Shown here: piece after piece, positions 41,160 to 63,737 of the stretch
Position numbering within the stretch: position 1 is the stretch's first letter
Layout of the letters: every line of letters starts with the position of its first letter
NCBI GenBank assembly: GCA_003260075.1
Contig: QLIY01000443.1
Location: forward strand, 63,917-127,916
Reading direction: 5' to 3'
Length of the DNA stretch: 64,000 bases
DNA from: Phallusia mammillata
Taxonomy: Eukaryota; Chordata; Ascidiacea; Phlebobranchia; Ascidiidae
Notes under the pieces: generated by a model
Database searches by the model: none
What the model was told of the DNA's origin: nothing
The model's input: the letters and a program-made list of their open reading frames with translations, nothing else
Translations under genes and position numbers: made by a program

Positions 41160-42720
41160 CCTTCAAAAACCAAACTACACAACGACATCAAAAACGCCTT
41201 TCAAAGCTATGACTAAAATACAGTGATTTTGCCAAACACGTTTGTTTTTCAAGTGGGAAGGTGAAACAGGAAAAGCAAACACAAACAGGACAGATGGGCG
41301 CTGTGCCTTGACCTTCTGCAAACACCTTGGTGGGAGCGGGTTAAAACCAACTGATAAGGAAAATTAATGTTGGCCGTGTTACACAACTTAGGCGGGGGGG
41401 AGTGTGTGCGCGGTTCCCGACGTGAAAAACAAGCCCTGGACTGACTATTGGTTTGGAAATGTTCTCCTGCATGCGTCAGCTGAACTTCTTGCGCTATGTT
41501 ATTCTTTACTCGGAAGCTTATTGTTTCCGCTTCTCGTGGTTCGTATTGGCCGTCTACAGTAGCGAGTAAGTTCATTATTACGATTCTTAACGCTTGCGGC
41601 ATAGAGCCGACATGATCCACAAAAACCAATTAGTTCTTGTCTTTTATTCTGGTTACGCAACACACATCAAGTCTCATTTATCTCAAGCAAAGTAAACGAT
41701 GGAAAAGAGAAAGATCAGCGATAAAACATTGGCTTTTAAACTGATACTCGTTTTTCATGCGATCATTGCAAAACAGTACCTTCTTTTACTTACATCAGTT
41801 ATTAGTTTGTTTTAAGGTAAATCGAAACACCCGGTTTACGTAACAGCCTATCTTATGGTCAGGCTGTTGAAACATATCTGGAAGACAGGAACATGTAACA
41901 GTGTGGGAACAACGACACTGAATCATGAGAACACATGGAAACAGTAAAGTTACACCGCTCAATGCCATATGTTGCAAAACCAGCATATAATTTCCCTGGA
42001 GCAAAAAGTCATGCTTGAAAAGTTAAAATTTTCCATCACTCAATGCTTAGGCAAACCAACGTGCCATACTGGTATTTTTAAAGCACGTGACCGCTACACA
42101 TATGCTGCTCTGCGCTGAATTTGTTTTTAGGTTAGCATCGTGTTGATCTTGCCAACAAACGGCATCGATTTTGGCGGTACTGTGAAATGTTGAGACTAAA
42201 TAGATTACTAATACCTGGTGTAATGAACATGCAATGCCAATTATAGGCATAATACCTGAAAACCAAACAAGTAATTTTCTAAGAGAACAAAACGCTGACC
42301 TTATAGAACATAAATAATTACAATGGAAAAAGAGTTGTAATATATTTCGCTACAACGTCAACACCAGATTTTCTACAAAATCCCACTAAAATCTACCAAC
42401 ATATCACCATTGAAAAGCGCTTTTTAAAGCTATGAAAACATACGTTTTTTTGCCAAACACAGCGACGGTAAAAAAGGCCAATCACAACACGACAGCGCAG
42501 CAATCATTACTCAACCAAATAAAAACATGAATCAGCAAAACAAAAATCTAGGTCTCAACTGGGAGGACACAATTTGTTTTTTTGGAAGAGGTATTTGCTC
42601 CACATTTTCTAAACTTTGGAAAATAAATATTTTGTGTAAATATTGTGCATGGCGGTTGATTCTGTTTTGGTCTATGAGTTTGGACTTAATGTAGACCTAG
42701 AGTGCAGTAATCACCCAAAA
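41160..42720. repeat. segmental duplication, first copy (partner at 44928-45870)
   Basis: Blocks such as gggcagatgggcgct-like sequence with ccttgaccttctgcaaac, and ccaatcacaacacgacagcg, occur in the same order here and at 44928-45870. Together with copies B and C upstream, this marks a tandem duplication of several kilobases. No intact gene lies in this part. Confidence 0.7.
42170..42255 (-). pseudogene. relic of a four-transmembrane exon 3
   Basis: After an acceptor-like gttttcag the minus strand reads GIMPIIGIACSLHQV, similar to GTLLVIGLVHYTRYW of copy C exon 3. The similarity then fades and no second half of the exon is found. Confidence 0.45.
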
Positions 42721-42972
42721 ACAGCGACTGCATAGGTGTTGATTTCACTTCAAACAATACTTAACCTTTTATTCTTTACTATACACACAAAACATATACA
42801 TTTTTTATATTTTGGTAATGACATTCATGTATTTCCACAAATAGAACAACTGCAGGGCACAATCGTTTTTTTTTTGTATTTACAATAAAAAAATTACACG
42901 ATGGTAACAAATTTGCCTGACCACACTTCAAACGATAAACACTTCGCAAGTATTTTGTTTCGTTGTCTTAGC

Positions 42973-43162
<190 letters not shown>

Positions 43163-43180
43163 GTCTTAGCTGCAGTAATT

Positions 43181-44504
43181 TTAAACTACCCCAGCAGGCA
43201 AATCTGAAATTAGCTTTGTTGGATTAAGCATAAAGTTTACGTACACACTTTTGGCCAACACAAACACCACAAACAGAACACTCATGGCCCATGCCAGCAT
43301 ATATGCTGAAGAATAGTGCCAAGTCCAATTGCCTTCGTTTTTAGTCCAAACAAAAGATTGCCAATACCTGGTGTAATGGACTAATCCAATTACAAGAAGA
43401 GTACCTGAAAACCAGAAGATGTCAAAGTCGTAACATTTTGCATGTTCTTTAATGTATTTTGCATTTGGTAGTTTAGCTTAAAGCCAGTAAAGTGATTTTC
43501 AGGAAGACCAAAACTTCGACTTTATAGAATACATGATGTAATTTGCACTTGCATTAAGGCAACACTGGGCAAATGTATCAAAGCAAAGCATTTACATCGG
43601 TTTCACAAAACGACTCTATATGATTTATCAAAGTCTATTTTTTACAAAAAAAACTGACATGTACCATTGACGAGAAAACAAAAGCTTCCATAATCATAAA
43701 TTTTTTTCATCTAGGAATTACAAGTATAATGTGCTAAGTGATTCGATACTTTTAAATTCTTAATTTGTCTCAAAATGGATTTAAACTTGTATAAAACTTG
43801 ATTATACTACAAGTTTTGTTTTTGTGGTATTTTAATTGAATTCAAGGTGTATACAACTTACCAGAAAGTAAATACAGTGCTTCAGACAGTCGCATTAATG
43901 CGAGAGGCCCGAGGCATGAAACATTTCTCCTCGTTGCTGAGATACCCTGTGCAATAATTCCCACAAAGAGTGCAATAATGCTAAGAATCACCATTGCGTC
44001 AATAACATGAAGTTCTTCTCCAGTAACTAGAAATGGCCGCAGGTAAACACATTCGATAAGTTAAGCAACTTGATACTATGCCTGGCAGCAATAGCTTATA
44101 CATTCGATAAGGTTTTACAAGCACAATTAATTAAGACAATAGGGACATTCAATATTCGGTTTATATGATGACAATCTGCATAATGTGGAATGGCACTTTT
44201 TATAGGGCAACTATTTAGGCGGTTTACCAAGGAATAAAAGTTTTTTCCAAGAGAATCAGTCAACGAATATACATAAAATATATATTTCGCCTAACATAGG
44301 CGGTTTGAAATACTTACGGTGAAAAAGCTCTCCCCAGTGGTCCCATTTGAAGATGCCTTTGTTGGCAGTAACTTTTTCGCCCGCTACTGTTGCAACAAAA
44401 GTCATCCAGTTTGGCAAAACACATATTACGATCAGCAGCACAAACTGTATTAAGCCGGCAAGTAATGACGCTAGGCTAATGTGCCAGTACTGTACACGTA
44501 CCAT
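43181..44504 (-). CDS. four-transmembrane PMP22/claudin-like protein, copy C, complete
   Basis: Three exons on the minus strand: 44318-44504, 43862-44026, 43181-43404. GT-AG junctions agree in phase and give 191 residues. It begins MVRVQYWHISLASLLAG. Four hydrophobic segments sit in the same places as in copies A and D. The last exon has HYSSAYMLAWAM and ends PAGVV. An in-frame ATG at 44528 could add eight residues, but the start at 44504 matches the other copies. It is very close to copy B, its tandem duplicate, but without the 8-base deletion. Intron 1 has gained a 40-base insertion (44061-44100). Function is unknown; the loop lacks claudin cysteines. Confidence 0.68.
44061..44100. mobile_element. 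40-base insertion with 11-bp target duplication
   Basis: The insertion is flanked by cattcgataag on both sides (44050-44060 and 44101-44111). Copy B has a single similar site. The inserted sequence includes most of the 25-base block also found at 39985 and 47352, so it looks like a severely 5'-truncated copy of the repeat at 39900. Confidence 0.6.
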
Positions 44505-44701
44505 TTTCAATTCTTCGCTACGCTTCAAGTTTCATACTCAAACTGAAACAAACAGTAATTAAATTGCAATTGATTTCCTCTGTTATTTTAGGTGACAATT
44601 CGTGTTCACAAAACGTGAAGTGAGGCCATTGCTACGTCATCTTTTTCTGGCTTTGTACGCAAAAAAATAACAGTCGCCTTGTGTTTGATTCGTGTTTTTT
44701 G

Positions 44702-44928
44702 AGGCAACAAATTTTCGGGCTTGCAAATTTGATGTTTGCTTATGCTTGTCTGAAACAAAGTTTACCCTTGGCAAGATATGCCCTTATCCTGATTAATGGG
44801 ACGTCGAAAGGGGGGGGGGAAGGCAACAAATTTTCGGGCTTGCAAATTTGATGTTTGCTTATGCTGGTCTTAAACAAAGTTTACCCTTGGCAAGATATGC
44901 CGTTATCCTGATTAATGGGACGTCGAAA
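44702..44928. repeat. allelic duplicate around a 10-G spacer
   Basis: ggcaacaaattttcgggctt to gggacgtcgaaa occurs before and after ten G (44810-44819) with a few base changes. The block ends in a degenerate form of the hammerhead-like core. Confidence 0.8.
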
Positions 44929-45870
44929 CTACACAACAACATCAAAACGCCTTTCAAGGCAATGACTAAAAGACAGTGATTTTTCCAAACACCTTTGCTA
45001 AAGACAGTGATTTTTTTTTAAGTGGGAACGTGAAACAGGAACGGCAATCACAAACAGGGCAGATGGGCGCTATGCACCTGCCTTGACCTTCTGCAAACAA
45101 CTTGGTGAGAGGGAGGTAACACCCAGTGATCAGGAAAAATTATGTTGGTCTTTTTACTTATGTCGCTCTGCGCTGAATTTGTTTTTAGGTCGCCATCTTG
45201 GATATTAATCTTGTCAACAAAGGGTTCGATTTTCGTGGTATTTAAAATGTTGAGACTAAACGTTGCTAATACCCAGGTTTAATAAACATACAATGCCAAT
45301 TATAAGCAGAGTTCCTGAATACCAGACATATTTAAACTTGTCAAGATTGTTATATCTTGCACGTTCTTCTAGAAACTTTCAATTCTAGGATTTTAACATA
45401 CCTTGTAAGTAATTTTCTAAGAGACCAATACGTTGGTTTTATAGAATATAAAGAACTACAATAAAAAAATTGTACAACATTACGGTTGCTTAACGTCAAC
45501 ATAAGCCTTTTAAAAAAATCTGCAAACATCCACCAACACAACACCATCAAAAGCGCCTTTCAGTGCTATGACAAAAATGCAATCTTTTGCCAAACACAGT
45601 AAAGGAGAGAAAAAAGGCCAATCACAACACGACAGCGCAGCACTCATTACTCAACCAAATTAAAACATGAATCAGCAAAACAAAAATGTAACTCTCAATC
45701 GGAATGACACAATTTCTTTTTTTGGAAGGGGTGATTTGCTTAGCGCTTTCTAAACTTTGGAAAAGAAGTATTTTGTGCAAATATTGTGCAAAGCGGTTGA
45801 TTCTGTTTGGTCTACGAGTTTGTACAATAATGTAAAGTGCAGTAAATTAGTAATCACCGGAAAACAGCGA
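44928..45870. repeat. segmental duplication, second copy (partner at 41160-42720)
   Basis: Same block order as 41160-42720, with substitutions and several indels. Includes another exon-3 relic at 45235-45314. Confidence 0.7.
45235..45314 (-). pseudogene. relic of a four-transmembrane exon 3
   Basis: After tggtattcag the minus strand reads GTLLIIGIVCLLN, matching the start of copy C exon 3, then diverges. It is the partner of the relic at 42170-42255. Confidence 0.45.
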
Positions 45871-47860
45871 CTGTAAGTGTCTGGATGACACATTTTCGTT
45901 TTTTGGAAGGGGTATTTGCTTCACCCTTTGTTAATTTGGCAAGTTTTTAAAACAATGCTTTACTTTTTAGGGTAAGGCTAATGCGTAAACTGTATTGGAT
46001 GTGAGTAGCTGTTTTTGAGTTGCATCTTTTGATTTTTGTCACCCTAGTCGTAATAAGTTGTGAAACTAATTACAACTTTTTACTGCAATTACCTGTTGTA
46101 ACTTTCGAGTCAATTATTAACTGTCAATGTCAACATATGCATGTCAGTAAAGCATTTCATTCCTAGTTTTAACAACATACCGTAAACTTCGATAAATTAA
46201 AAGTCATTCACCGCTTACTTTGGACCTATATTTCATCGAAGAATATTCATCTTTAGTTACTAAAAAAACTGAGGTGCTATTAAATAGAAAAGGCCTAATC
46301 GAAGTAAAAACGGCTGTTGAAGTTTTCTGTTTTACTTGGCAAATGATGTTCAAACCGAGCTCTACTGTTTACTGGTTGTTTTTTATGTTTTACTCTCAGT
46401 TAGTGAAGTCTCTTATAGGGTCTATTTACAAACCACGTGAAAAAAAGTAAATTCTTCCCCACAAGTTTTAAAATTGCTCCCTCGGGAGGAATTCTTGCCC
46501 AGGTGGAAAGCATTGTGTTGAAGAGTCTATTGTGGCCCGTAATGAATAAAAATACCACACAATTAAAGATCTCTAATCACCAGAGATGTTACAGGTTGAA
46601 ACAGTATACAGTGCATGCAGCATATCTTGTATTGACTCGATGCTTTCACATACAGTTAATTATTATAATATTGTTAAACTCTAACCTAAAATGAAATAAA
46701 AGCAGCAAAACCACTAAGGTACCAAACAACGGGTGCAAACGCTTAAATAAAACAGGAACACAAATTTTGAAATTGAAACCAATGCTTTTATTGCGTCAAT
46801 GTGTTTATTTAATTAACACCTTTGTTTTTTATCCGGGTACTTACAGTTTCACACCAATGTAAATAATTTTTTTGCAAAGGTTTAGACTAGAGGTACAGTC
46901 AAGCCACTAGAAATGATAGTCCCTGAAAGCAGGTACGACAAAACGACAGCGCAACCATCAGAAATTGTTTTATTTGTCCTATTTTCGGAACCAATTTCGT
47001 GTCGACATCCACAGCTGCTGCACCTATTTTTTGGATACAGCTACATCATTTTGACGCATTGTAAGGGTTTGTAAAACCTTACATGATTAGGACGCGAGTC
47101 AAGCTTTGTAAACCTTTACGTTAAAATGCCTTTTGTGTTGCAAAAATTTGGGGTCAGAGTTAAATCCAGGTTTGTTTAATTTAAACCGTGAAGAAAAAAT
47201 TAAAACAATGCACAAAAAAATCAACACTGAGACGCAATTGAGGCAGTTGACCTTCAGCAGCGCCAAACACATATTTTTGTATACAGTTTATAGAGCTCTT
47301 CTGGCAATTATAGTTTTTCAGTTGCCCGACGAGCTGCATAAACTTGATATTATGCCTGGCAGCAATAGCTTATACATTTGTAAACACCGTGTAAAACAGT
47401 TTTGTAAGTCAACTTTTCTATTTTCGTTGCCAGGTTTGATTTATAATCTGTGTGACATGAATTTGCAAGATGGTAAAACACAACAAATTTTCGCAAATCA
47501 ACTATTTAGCGAACCTAAAATATACGAAGTACAACTTTGTAAACTGCAAGTGAGTTGCTTTGCCGAGAACCGAATTCAAATTCACGCAAATGCGACGATT
47601 TAAAACTAAATAATGAACATAAGGAACTTTTAAGTGTATAGTGGTGCTTATGGTGGGCGATATTTTACCTTATTGTTGTATCCAGACAACATGAGCTAGT
47701 TTGTGTGCCAAATACAAGGTTATGCGTATTGCAAACATTGATTTGGAGTGTCAGAAATAGGTTTGCCAGCATCAACAACACAAGGTTCAGTTGAAAGCAT
47801 CCATTGGAATAGATATTTTAGGGTCGGTTTCGGTCCGAACCTTTTGAGACGGGTTCGGTA
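45871..47860. other. unassigned DNA with one long anonymous open frame
   Basis: The plus-strand frame 47133-47603 (156 codons, longer than chance in AT-rich DNA) contains the shared 25-base block as MPGSNSLY. I recognise no domain. Because part of it is repeat-derived, I do not call it a gene. The rest shows no coding signal. Confidence 0.35.
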
Positions 47861-47975
<115 letters not shown>

Positions 47976-48066
47976 CAAGGGCAATCATCAATTTATTTCG
48001 TCCGAAGTTATTTTCACAAAACATTTGAAGTTTTACCCAATACCCCCAAACTACTATTTATTCGTC

Positions 48067-49428
<1,362 letters not shown>

Positions 49429-49932
49429 GGTTTACAAAGGTGGTGTCGTAAGGTAGCCTAACATTCAACAACACTGAAATTAAAAGTACATCATACTAAT
49501 CAATTTAAATCTGATGGAACCTGACAGACTGCAAAATACAACGGATGTAAGGTTGTACACTCCGTTCCAAAATCTGTCACCACAAAAAAACGGATAACGA
49601 ACGTCCTGATTTATTCTTACTAACCGTGCTTGTCTTGCGCACAGGCTCACAACAAGGTACAAACAGACTACTACAGAGCATCCTTCGCATTGAAAACTCG
49701 CCTGCCACGCTTTTTTGAAAAAAACACAGAGTTCGAAATAAGGCTCAGTCCGATGCCGCGAAACTCACCTTGGCGCTTGATACCGGGACGGTTTTTGCCT
49801 AATCATTTTCATGCCTGCATTTTTTCTCGGACTTCAATCACCTGGAATGTCTACTTTGCCTGATGTCGACCCCTTAAGCTTTTTTCGGTTTCGGTTCTAC
49901 TCTGGCACAGCGAAATCGCATCGACATGTTTT

Positions 49933-50068
<136 letters not shown>

Positions 50069-50269
50069 GTCCAATTATTTTTAAGAACTTACCAAACAAA
50101 ACATCACGTTCATGCTTTATTGTCTTTGTTTTAACAAAGCTTGGTTCATTAAAACAACAACGAAGTTTTGTTGCGTCACATTGCGCAAATGTTTTGTTAG
50201 AATTTGCACTTTTAACACTACTGAAACTACGGCGAAATCGATTTGGGCTCAATTACGACTTTTAACGCA

Positions 50270-50465
50270 GGTATTCAAAATTGAAATTAACATTAAAAGC
50301 TCCATTTTTAGAACATTAAAAGTTTTCTATGATGTCTTTGACAGCATGTTTCGCATGGAGCGTAACCCAGGATTTCAGCGTGCACAATAAGAAAAGAAAT
50401 AAAAGTTGAAATATTCCAGCCAGCAAAGATGTCCAGCAAACGTGCCAATACTCAATTCTAGTCAT
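50270..50465 (-). pseudogene. orphan first exon of four-transmembrane copy E
   Basis: The minus strand begins MTRIEYWHVCWTSLLAG, clearly homologous to copies A-D, and runs through the first membrane segment and KSWVTLHAKHAVKD. A frameshift then gives a stop; the ending NGAFNVNFNFEYLR continues in another frame. No exon 2 or 3 is visible, though a spacer lies downstream. It is head-to-head with the CARF-like gene at 50833. Confidence 0.6.
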
Positions 50466-50832
50466 GATGTACTAAGGTCGTCGCTGAAATGCAAACGTTT
50501 TTTTGTTACATATCAAAGTTCTGCCTAGAATTTGTGTTTTGACAACTAAAAGGTGGCTCTTTTTAAACTAAATTATAACCTATATTGGCCCTATTAACTA
50601 CTTTTCTAAAGCAGTTTTCCAGCAAAAGTAACTTTTTTCGTTTTATAGTAAATATTATAGCAATTTGAAAACACTCTTATTTAACACTGAATTTTTTTTT
50701 CACATGTATTTGGGCAAAAATAAATGGGGCGCGCTTTTCCATTTTATCACGTGACCACTTGGTAGATTTGCGAGCAGCACTTTGCCGTCATTCGATCTCG
50801 TTCGACTTTTTACGTTGCATTCATCCGACCCC

Positions 50833-52195
50833 ATGATGGAAGGGTTTTCGTCGACACTTGAAGTTCGGTATACTTTGCAAGATACGGTGGAAGTTATTGC
50901 ACAACTTGAATTAGCCACAGGAACAAAGTTTGTTGTTCTTCAGAAGCAGAAGTTTTACGGAAATCCTGGTATGTGCAACTGCACTAAATTTGTTTGAAAT
51001 AGTTTACTGTCTGTAACTCTGTATGCTGTTTCAATACAACGCTTATCTAATGTTGTTGCTGCATAGTGAATGTAGATATATTGTATATATTTTTATGAAT
51101 TGCTTACGGTTAATTTTGGTTTTGACATATTGGTTTGCAAATATATATCTTTTAATTTGTTTTTACATAACAGATTGGATCCCAACATCTAAGGGGCGGA
51201 TATACTGGGAGCACCCCGGGCCTGAAGATGGAATAAGCATTCCAATTCCCTTTGATGGACAACCTTTCATGTTTGTAGGCAGAAAAGTTCTGGGTTGCCA
51301 TCAAGGTGTTGACAAAGATAAGGAAAGAAAGGCCAGGCGAATTGAAGAAAAACACAAGGCATATACTACAATAGCATATATTATTTAAAAGAAGTAACTA
51401 AAAATCTATGAAGAGCTTTTAATTTTATAGGATGGGACTGCTGGTCGGATTGTAAAGCAAAGAAAAACTCGCATTTCAAAGAAAGTCAATTGCCCTGCTC
51501 AAATATACAGTTTGCAAATTGCAAAATTTCCTGAATATGAGGTACATCAACAATATAACCACACTGTGATTCTGCAATATGCTTTTGTGTGACAGATTCT
51601 GCAATATGCTTTTGTGTGACAGATTCCAGGCAACACTGCAAGGGATCGTAGAGAGTCAGCTAAGAGGCTTAAAGATGATTTGGCAAACAACATTGATGTC
51701 GGCTACAACATTATTTACATCACCAAACTCCCCCTTTTAACAGACCATGAAGGTCATTTAATTAGCGGAGAGGTGAGAAATAATATAACATGAATGGCTG
51801 TATTAATGTTTCACCTCATAAATTATATTTTCAGGCCATCCGTCCACCAAGCTTGGTAACAGATGAACGAGACATTTTAATTGAAAAATGTGCACAGGTT
51901 TCGCAGACAATCAGCAATGCCACCAATATTGTGAGGGACGGTCCCTATCTCAAAGACTTACTTGTAAGAAATAGGTGTGATGTTCTGGGATGTACCGCAG
52001 CTATAACAAACTCTGTTTTTGCAGTCTACACTCCAACAAGTACAAAACAGCGTCCTTGAACATGTTTCCAGTGAAGAAATTGCTGAAATTGAAGAATCAA
52101 TCGGCAAGCAAGAATACAATCCTGACATGAATGAAGTGACGATAGAAATTGAAATAGAGAAGCAAGAAAACACAGAGTTTAACCAATGTGAATGA
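50833..52195 (+). CDS. ALS2CR8/CARF-domain protein, tandem copy 1
   Basis: CARF (ALS2CR8) family proteins are nuclear; vertebrate CARF is a calcium-responsive transcription factor. Exons: 50833-50968, 51174-51358, 51431-51541, 51623-51772, 51835-51963, 52025-52195, giving 293 residues. Domain marks: EHPGPEDG, FDGQPFMFVGRKVLGCHQG (about residues 70-95), KKVNCPAQIYSLQIAKFPEY, and YIITK-like YNIIYITKLPLLTDHEGHL, followed by a helical acidic tail. Exon 2 ends AAG followed by GCATAT, so its donor would be a rare GC type; the next exon then joins in phase and all other junctions are GT-AG. A 27-base tandem repeat sits on the exon 4 acceptor. An ATG at 50836 is an alternative start. Confidence 0.7.
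51568..51621 (+). repeat. 27-base tandem duplication over a splice acceptor
   Basis: The unit gattctgcaatatgctttt plus gtgtgaca occurs twice, head to tail, just before exon 4 of CARF-like copy 1. It creates two identical acceptors. Use of the first would add a TGA stop in frame, so the second should be the functional one. Confidence 0.85.
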
Positions 52196-53057
52196 ATTGT
52201 TTAGCAATTATGTACAACCTCAATGCATCTTTAAATGTTGTTTTTAGTGGAAAAACTTTGCCTAACAATGACAAGGGTAACTGGTTCACAGAATCATTGG
52301 GCATTTACAACATAATGAGGTTTTTTTTGAAATACCATAACCAGATGCAAGCAGTGATTTTATTAATACTGAACAATATAAAAATGGTTGTCAACATTAA
52401 GACTTTGTTGGAACAAAATTGCTATGAAATCGCCTTATTTTTATTTGTTGATATTTTTGTCTTTTTTTGAAAATAAAATATCAAACCGCATTGTTTTGAT
52501 TAATTCCAGTTGACAAAAAAGTGCTTTATATAGTTTGATTTTGACGATTTTTAGCCCTGTAGCCAATGACAAGCTGTTGTATATTGTACACAGATGAAAA
52601 ACCTAAAAATGACAGCAAAGTATTGTTTGTGACTTGTTGAAGCCACCTCGTAAAGATCGTTTCCACAAAAATTATTGTCTAAACAACTTGAGATCGTGTT
52701 TAAATTAAGGAACGCGTACTTCTCCGTATTGAATGATTTACCTGGTTAAGTTAAATTGCGATTTCACGCAGCAAATGTTAGCCACTTCCTATCATGTGCA
52801 CTTGGATCAAAAAAATCCCTTCATTGAAACAATAGCAAACCGTTTTTTGCCGGGGTATATATCTTTCAAGTAATGGTATATATCTTAGTAATTTCGAGTT
52901 TTCGACCAAGGATTAATAGTGTTAACAACAGGGTACTCTAGTAAATTAAAGGAATACACAGTTCGGCATTGTTTAGGTCACAGCTGGACAGTCTGTATTT
53001 TTGCTGGTTGCGGTTCGACGTAGCAGTCATCCTCCCTCGATACAAAGCCTACCAGTC
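52196..53057. other. intergenic region between the two CARF-like genes
   Basis: Holds the 3' UTR of copy 1, with an AAATAAAATA polyadenylation-like stretch near 52471, and the promoter of copy 2. No other feature recognised. Confidence 0.45.
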
Positions 53058-53881
53058 ATGGAGTTAGAAGAAGAGCCGTCGTTAGAAATCCGATATTCTG
53101 CAGAAGAGGCAGGCAAAGTTTTTGAACAAGTGGAAAGTAGATCGGGAATTCGATTTGTTGTGCTTCAAAAGCAAAAACACTATGGTAGTCGAGGTGCGTC
53201 CCTTAGTTACAAATTTTAATTTCAAATGTAACTAGCAAACACTATGTACAAGTTTTATTTTTTTAAAGATTGGAATCCAACTGCAAAATGCAGAGTTTAC
53301 TGGGAACATCCAACAGTTGACCCCGACCTAAGCATTCCTATCCAGTTTGATGGACAACCATTCATGTTTGTGGGAAGAAAAGTGATGGGCTGCCATCAGG
53401 GAATAGACAAAAACAGAGAGAAAAAGCTCAAGTATTATGAACAGAAAAAACAGGTAACAAATAAAGTTAGCAGCCAAGAATACATAAACAAATGTAGTTG
53501 TTTGTTAATTATATCTGTGTTCTGCTAATGCTAGCATGGTCATCAACCGAATTCATACTTTGGAATGCGCTCTATTAAATACATATGCAATATAGTTTTA
53601 AAAAAGTTATGTGTTGTATCTATTTTATTTTTGGAGAAATTGTGATTGATTTCTGTTAGTAATATTGTGGTATGGTATTTTACAGAATTCTGATGCTGGC
53701 TTCTTTATTAAAGAACGAAAGCCCAGGACATCCAAAAAAGTCAATTGTCCTGCCCAAATATATTCTCTGCAAATTGCCAAATTTCCTGACTATGGGGTAA
53801 GGACTGGGAAATAGAAATTTGAGTGTGCAGTATGACAATCAACATTTTTCATCATGGCCAGGTCAGTGCAAATACAAGCAA

Positions 53882-53951
<70 letters not shown>

Positions 53952-54634
53952 TAGGGAGGATTTACAAAATGATGTTGAAGTTGTTTACAACTCAATATAT
54001 ATAACAAAGATTCCGAAACTCAGTGATCATAAAGGACATTTAGTTGCTGGACAGGTACATTATTTGCCAACATTCATAATGACTTGCTGCCTGCTTTATG
54101 CAACATTTTGTTTTTTGGATCAAATAAATTCATGTCACTTACGTTCAGATAAATGATGAAATAGTTCCTGCTCCTGTTCGCCCTCCACCTAAGCGACGGA
54201 ATAGAGCCAATAATCTGATCAAAAAATGTGCGGAAGTCACTCAAAGTATTACAAATGCTACTTGCAATGTTAAAGATGAGCCATACTTGCAAGAACTATT
54301 GGTGAGCACTGTAATGACGAAACAACATAAAACTAGATTGCTGTAAAATAAAAGGTGTGTATTACACAACCTTTCTTAATGGTTCATTGTTTGTTTTCGT
54401 TTTTAGTTAACACTAGAAACACTTCAAAACAGTGTCATAGCACACACACTTGACATTGAGGCATTAAGTGACCAGTCAATGTCAAAACGTGCCAGACTGA
54501 CAAACATTCCTGTTGCCAATGAGGTAACAATAGAGATATCAACAAATGATGAAAACATTGGTAAGATTCTAGTTTTTCTTTGCAACCTTGATGAAATGTA
54601 TGTTTAAACACCAATTGTTGTTTCAGGAACGTGA
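53058..54634 (+). CDS. ALS2CR8/CARF-domain protein, tandem copy 2
   Basis: Tandem paralogue of the preceding gene. Exons: 53058-53193, 53269-53453, 53686-53796, an exon cut by a spacer (coding resumes at 53949, ending 54054), 54149-54301, 54407-54560, 54627-54634. Exons 1-3 have exactly the lengths of copy 1 (136, 185, 111). Marks: FDGQPFMFVGRKVMGCHQG, KKVNCPAQIYSLQIAKFPDY and YITKIPKLSDHKGHLV. A basic stretch PPPKRRNR after the conserved part could be a nuclear localisation signal. The 5' part of exon 4, matching the start IPGNTARDRR in copy 1, is hidden by the 67-G spacer. The last coding exon would be only eight bases, ending ACG TGA. Confidence 0.7.
53882..53948. other. poly-G assembly spacer (67) cutting a CARF-like exon
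   Basis: The run hides the intron 3 end and the first part of exon 4. Comparison with copy 1 shows about 45 missing coding bases. Confidence 0.9.
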
Positions 54635-55378
54635 CATTTGCTGCTTGAACACTCCAGAATTCAATATCTTTGTGTTTTGTTTTTTTCTGTTGAGTTTTAT
54701 ATTTAAATACAAGAACAAAAAGCATGAATTTAAGTTTAACAAGCAGAAGACATAAACCTTTTGCATGATAAAAATCCAGTGTAGATAAATCTGGACAGAT
54801 GTACAGAAAGGTTGTGATTAGTGATGCGACGATGCCAGTTTCAAAGTTAGTACCACATGCATATACCTTCGATACCGATTACCTAGTACTTAACATATAT
54901 TGTTGTACTTCAGTTGTGTTTCACCGGGGTACATGCGTGTACACGCACATGCAGAAACATGTAAAAAATGTGATATCCTCACAATAGCGAACAACATACA
55001 CTCAACCTGGCAGAACTTTTTCCTAATTTTGTGCAAAATACTTTGATACCGAGTACCGGGTACTTGTCCCATCACTGGTTGTGATCTTCTGCATATCCAG
55101 ACAAAATCCTAAGACATAACTATCCAGGAACTTTTATTGTGGATAGTGAGTATGCCCTTTGAAGAACAGTTCTTCATTGAATTTTCTAATGCCGTCACAA
55201 AAGTAGGTTTCTTCAATTGCAGAGATGGAACAGCACATCACCGATAAGGCATTTAACAGTGGGCAAAAAATAAGCACCAGAAGGAAAACAAAATATAAAG
55301 AAAGGAATGTATAACAGACATCGTAGTCAGTATTTCACAGTACATGAAATCATTAAGCACCATTTAAAAATCTCCAAT
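54635..55378. other. intergenic region between convergent CARF-like and KATNB1 genes
   Basis: Contains 3' flanks of both genes. A stretch with gataccg repeats near 54868 and 55044 may be a degraded repeat. No gene recognised. Confidence 0.4.

Positions 55379-63737
<8,359 letters not shown>

Noticed and set aside
41394-41400. Seven-G run
   Set aside because: Shorter than the regular 10-base spacers and without duplicated flanks; may be native sequence.
46220-46450. 76-codon plus-strand frame
   Set aside because: AT-rich, no recognisable domain, no splice or start context; likely chance.
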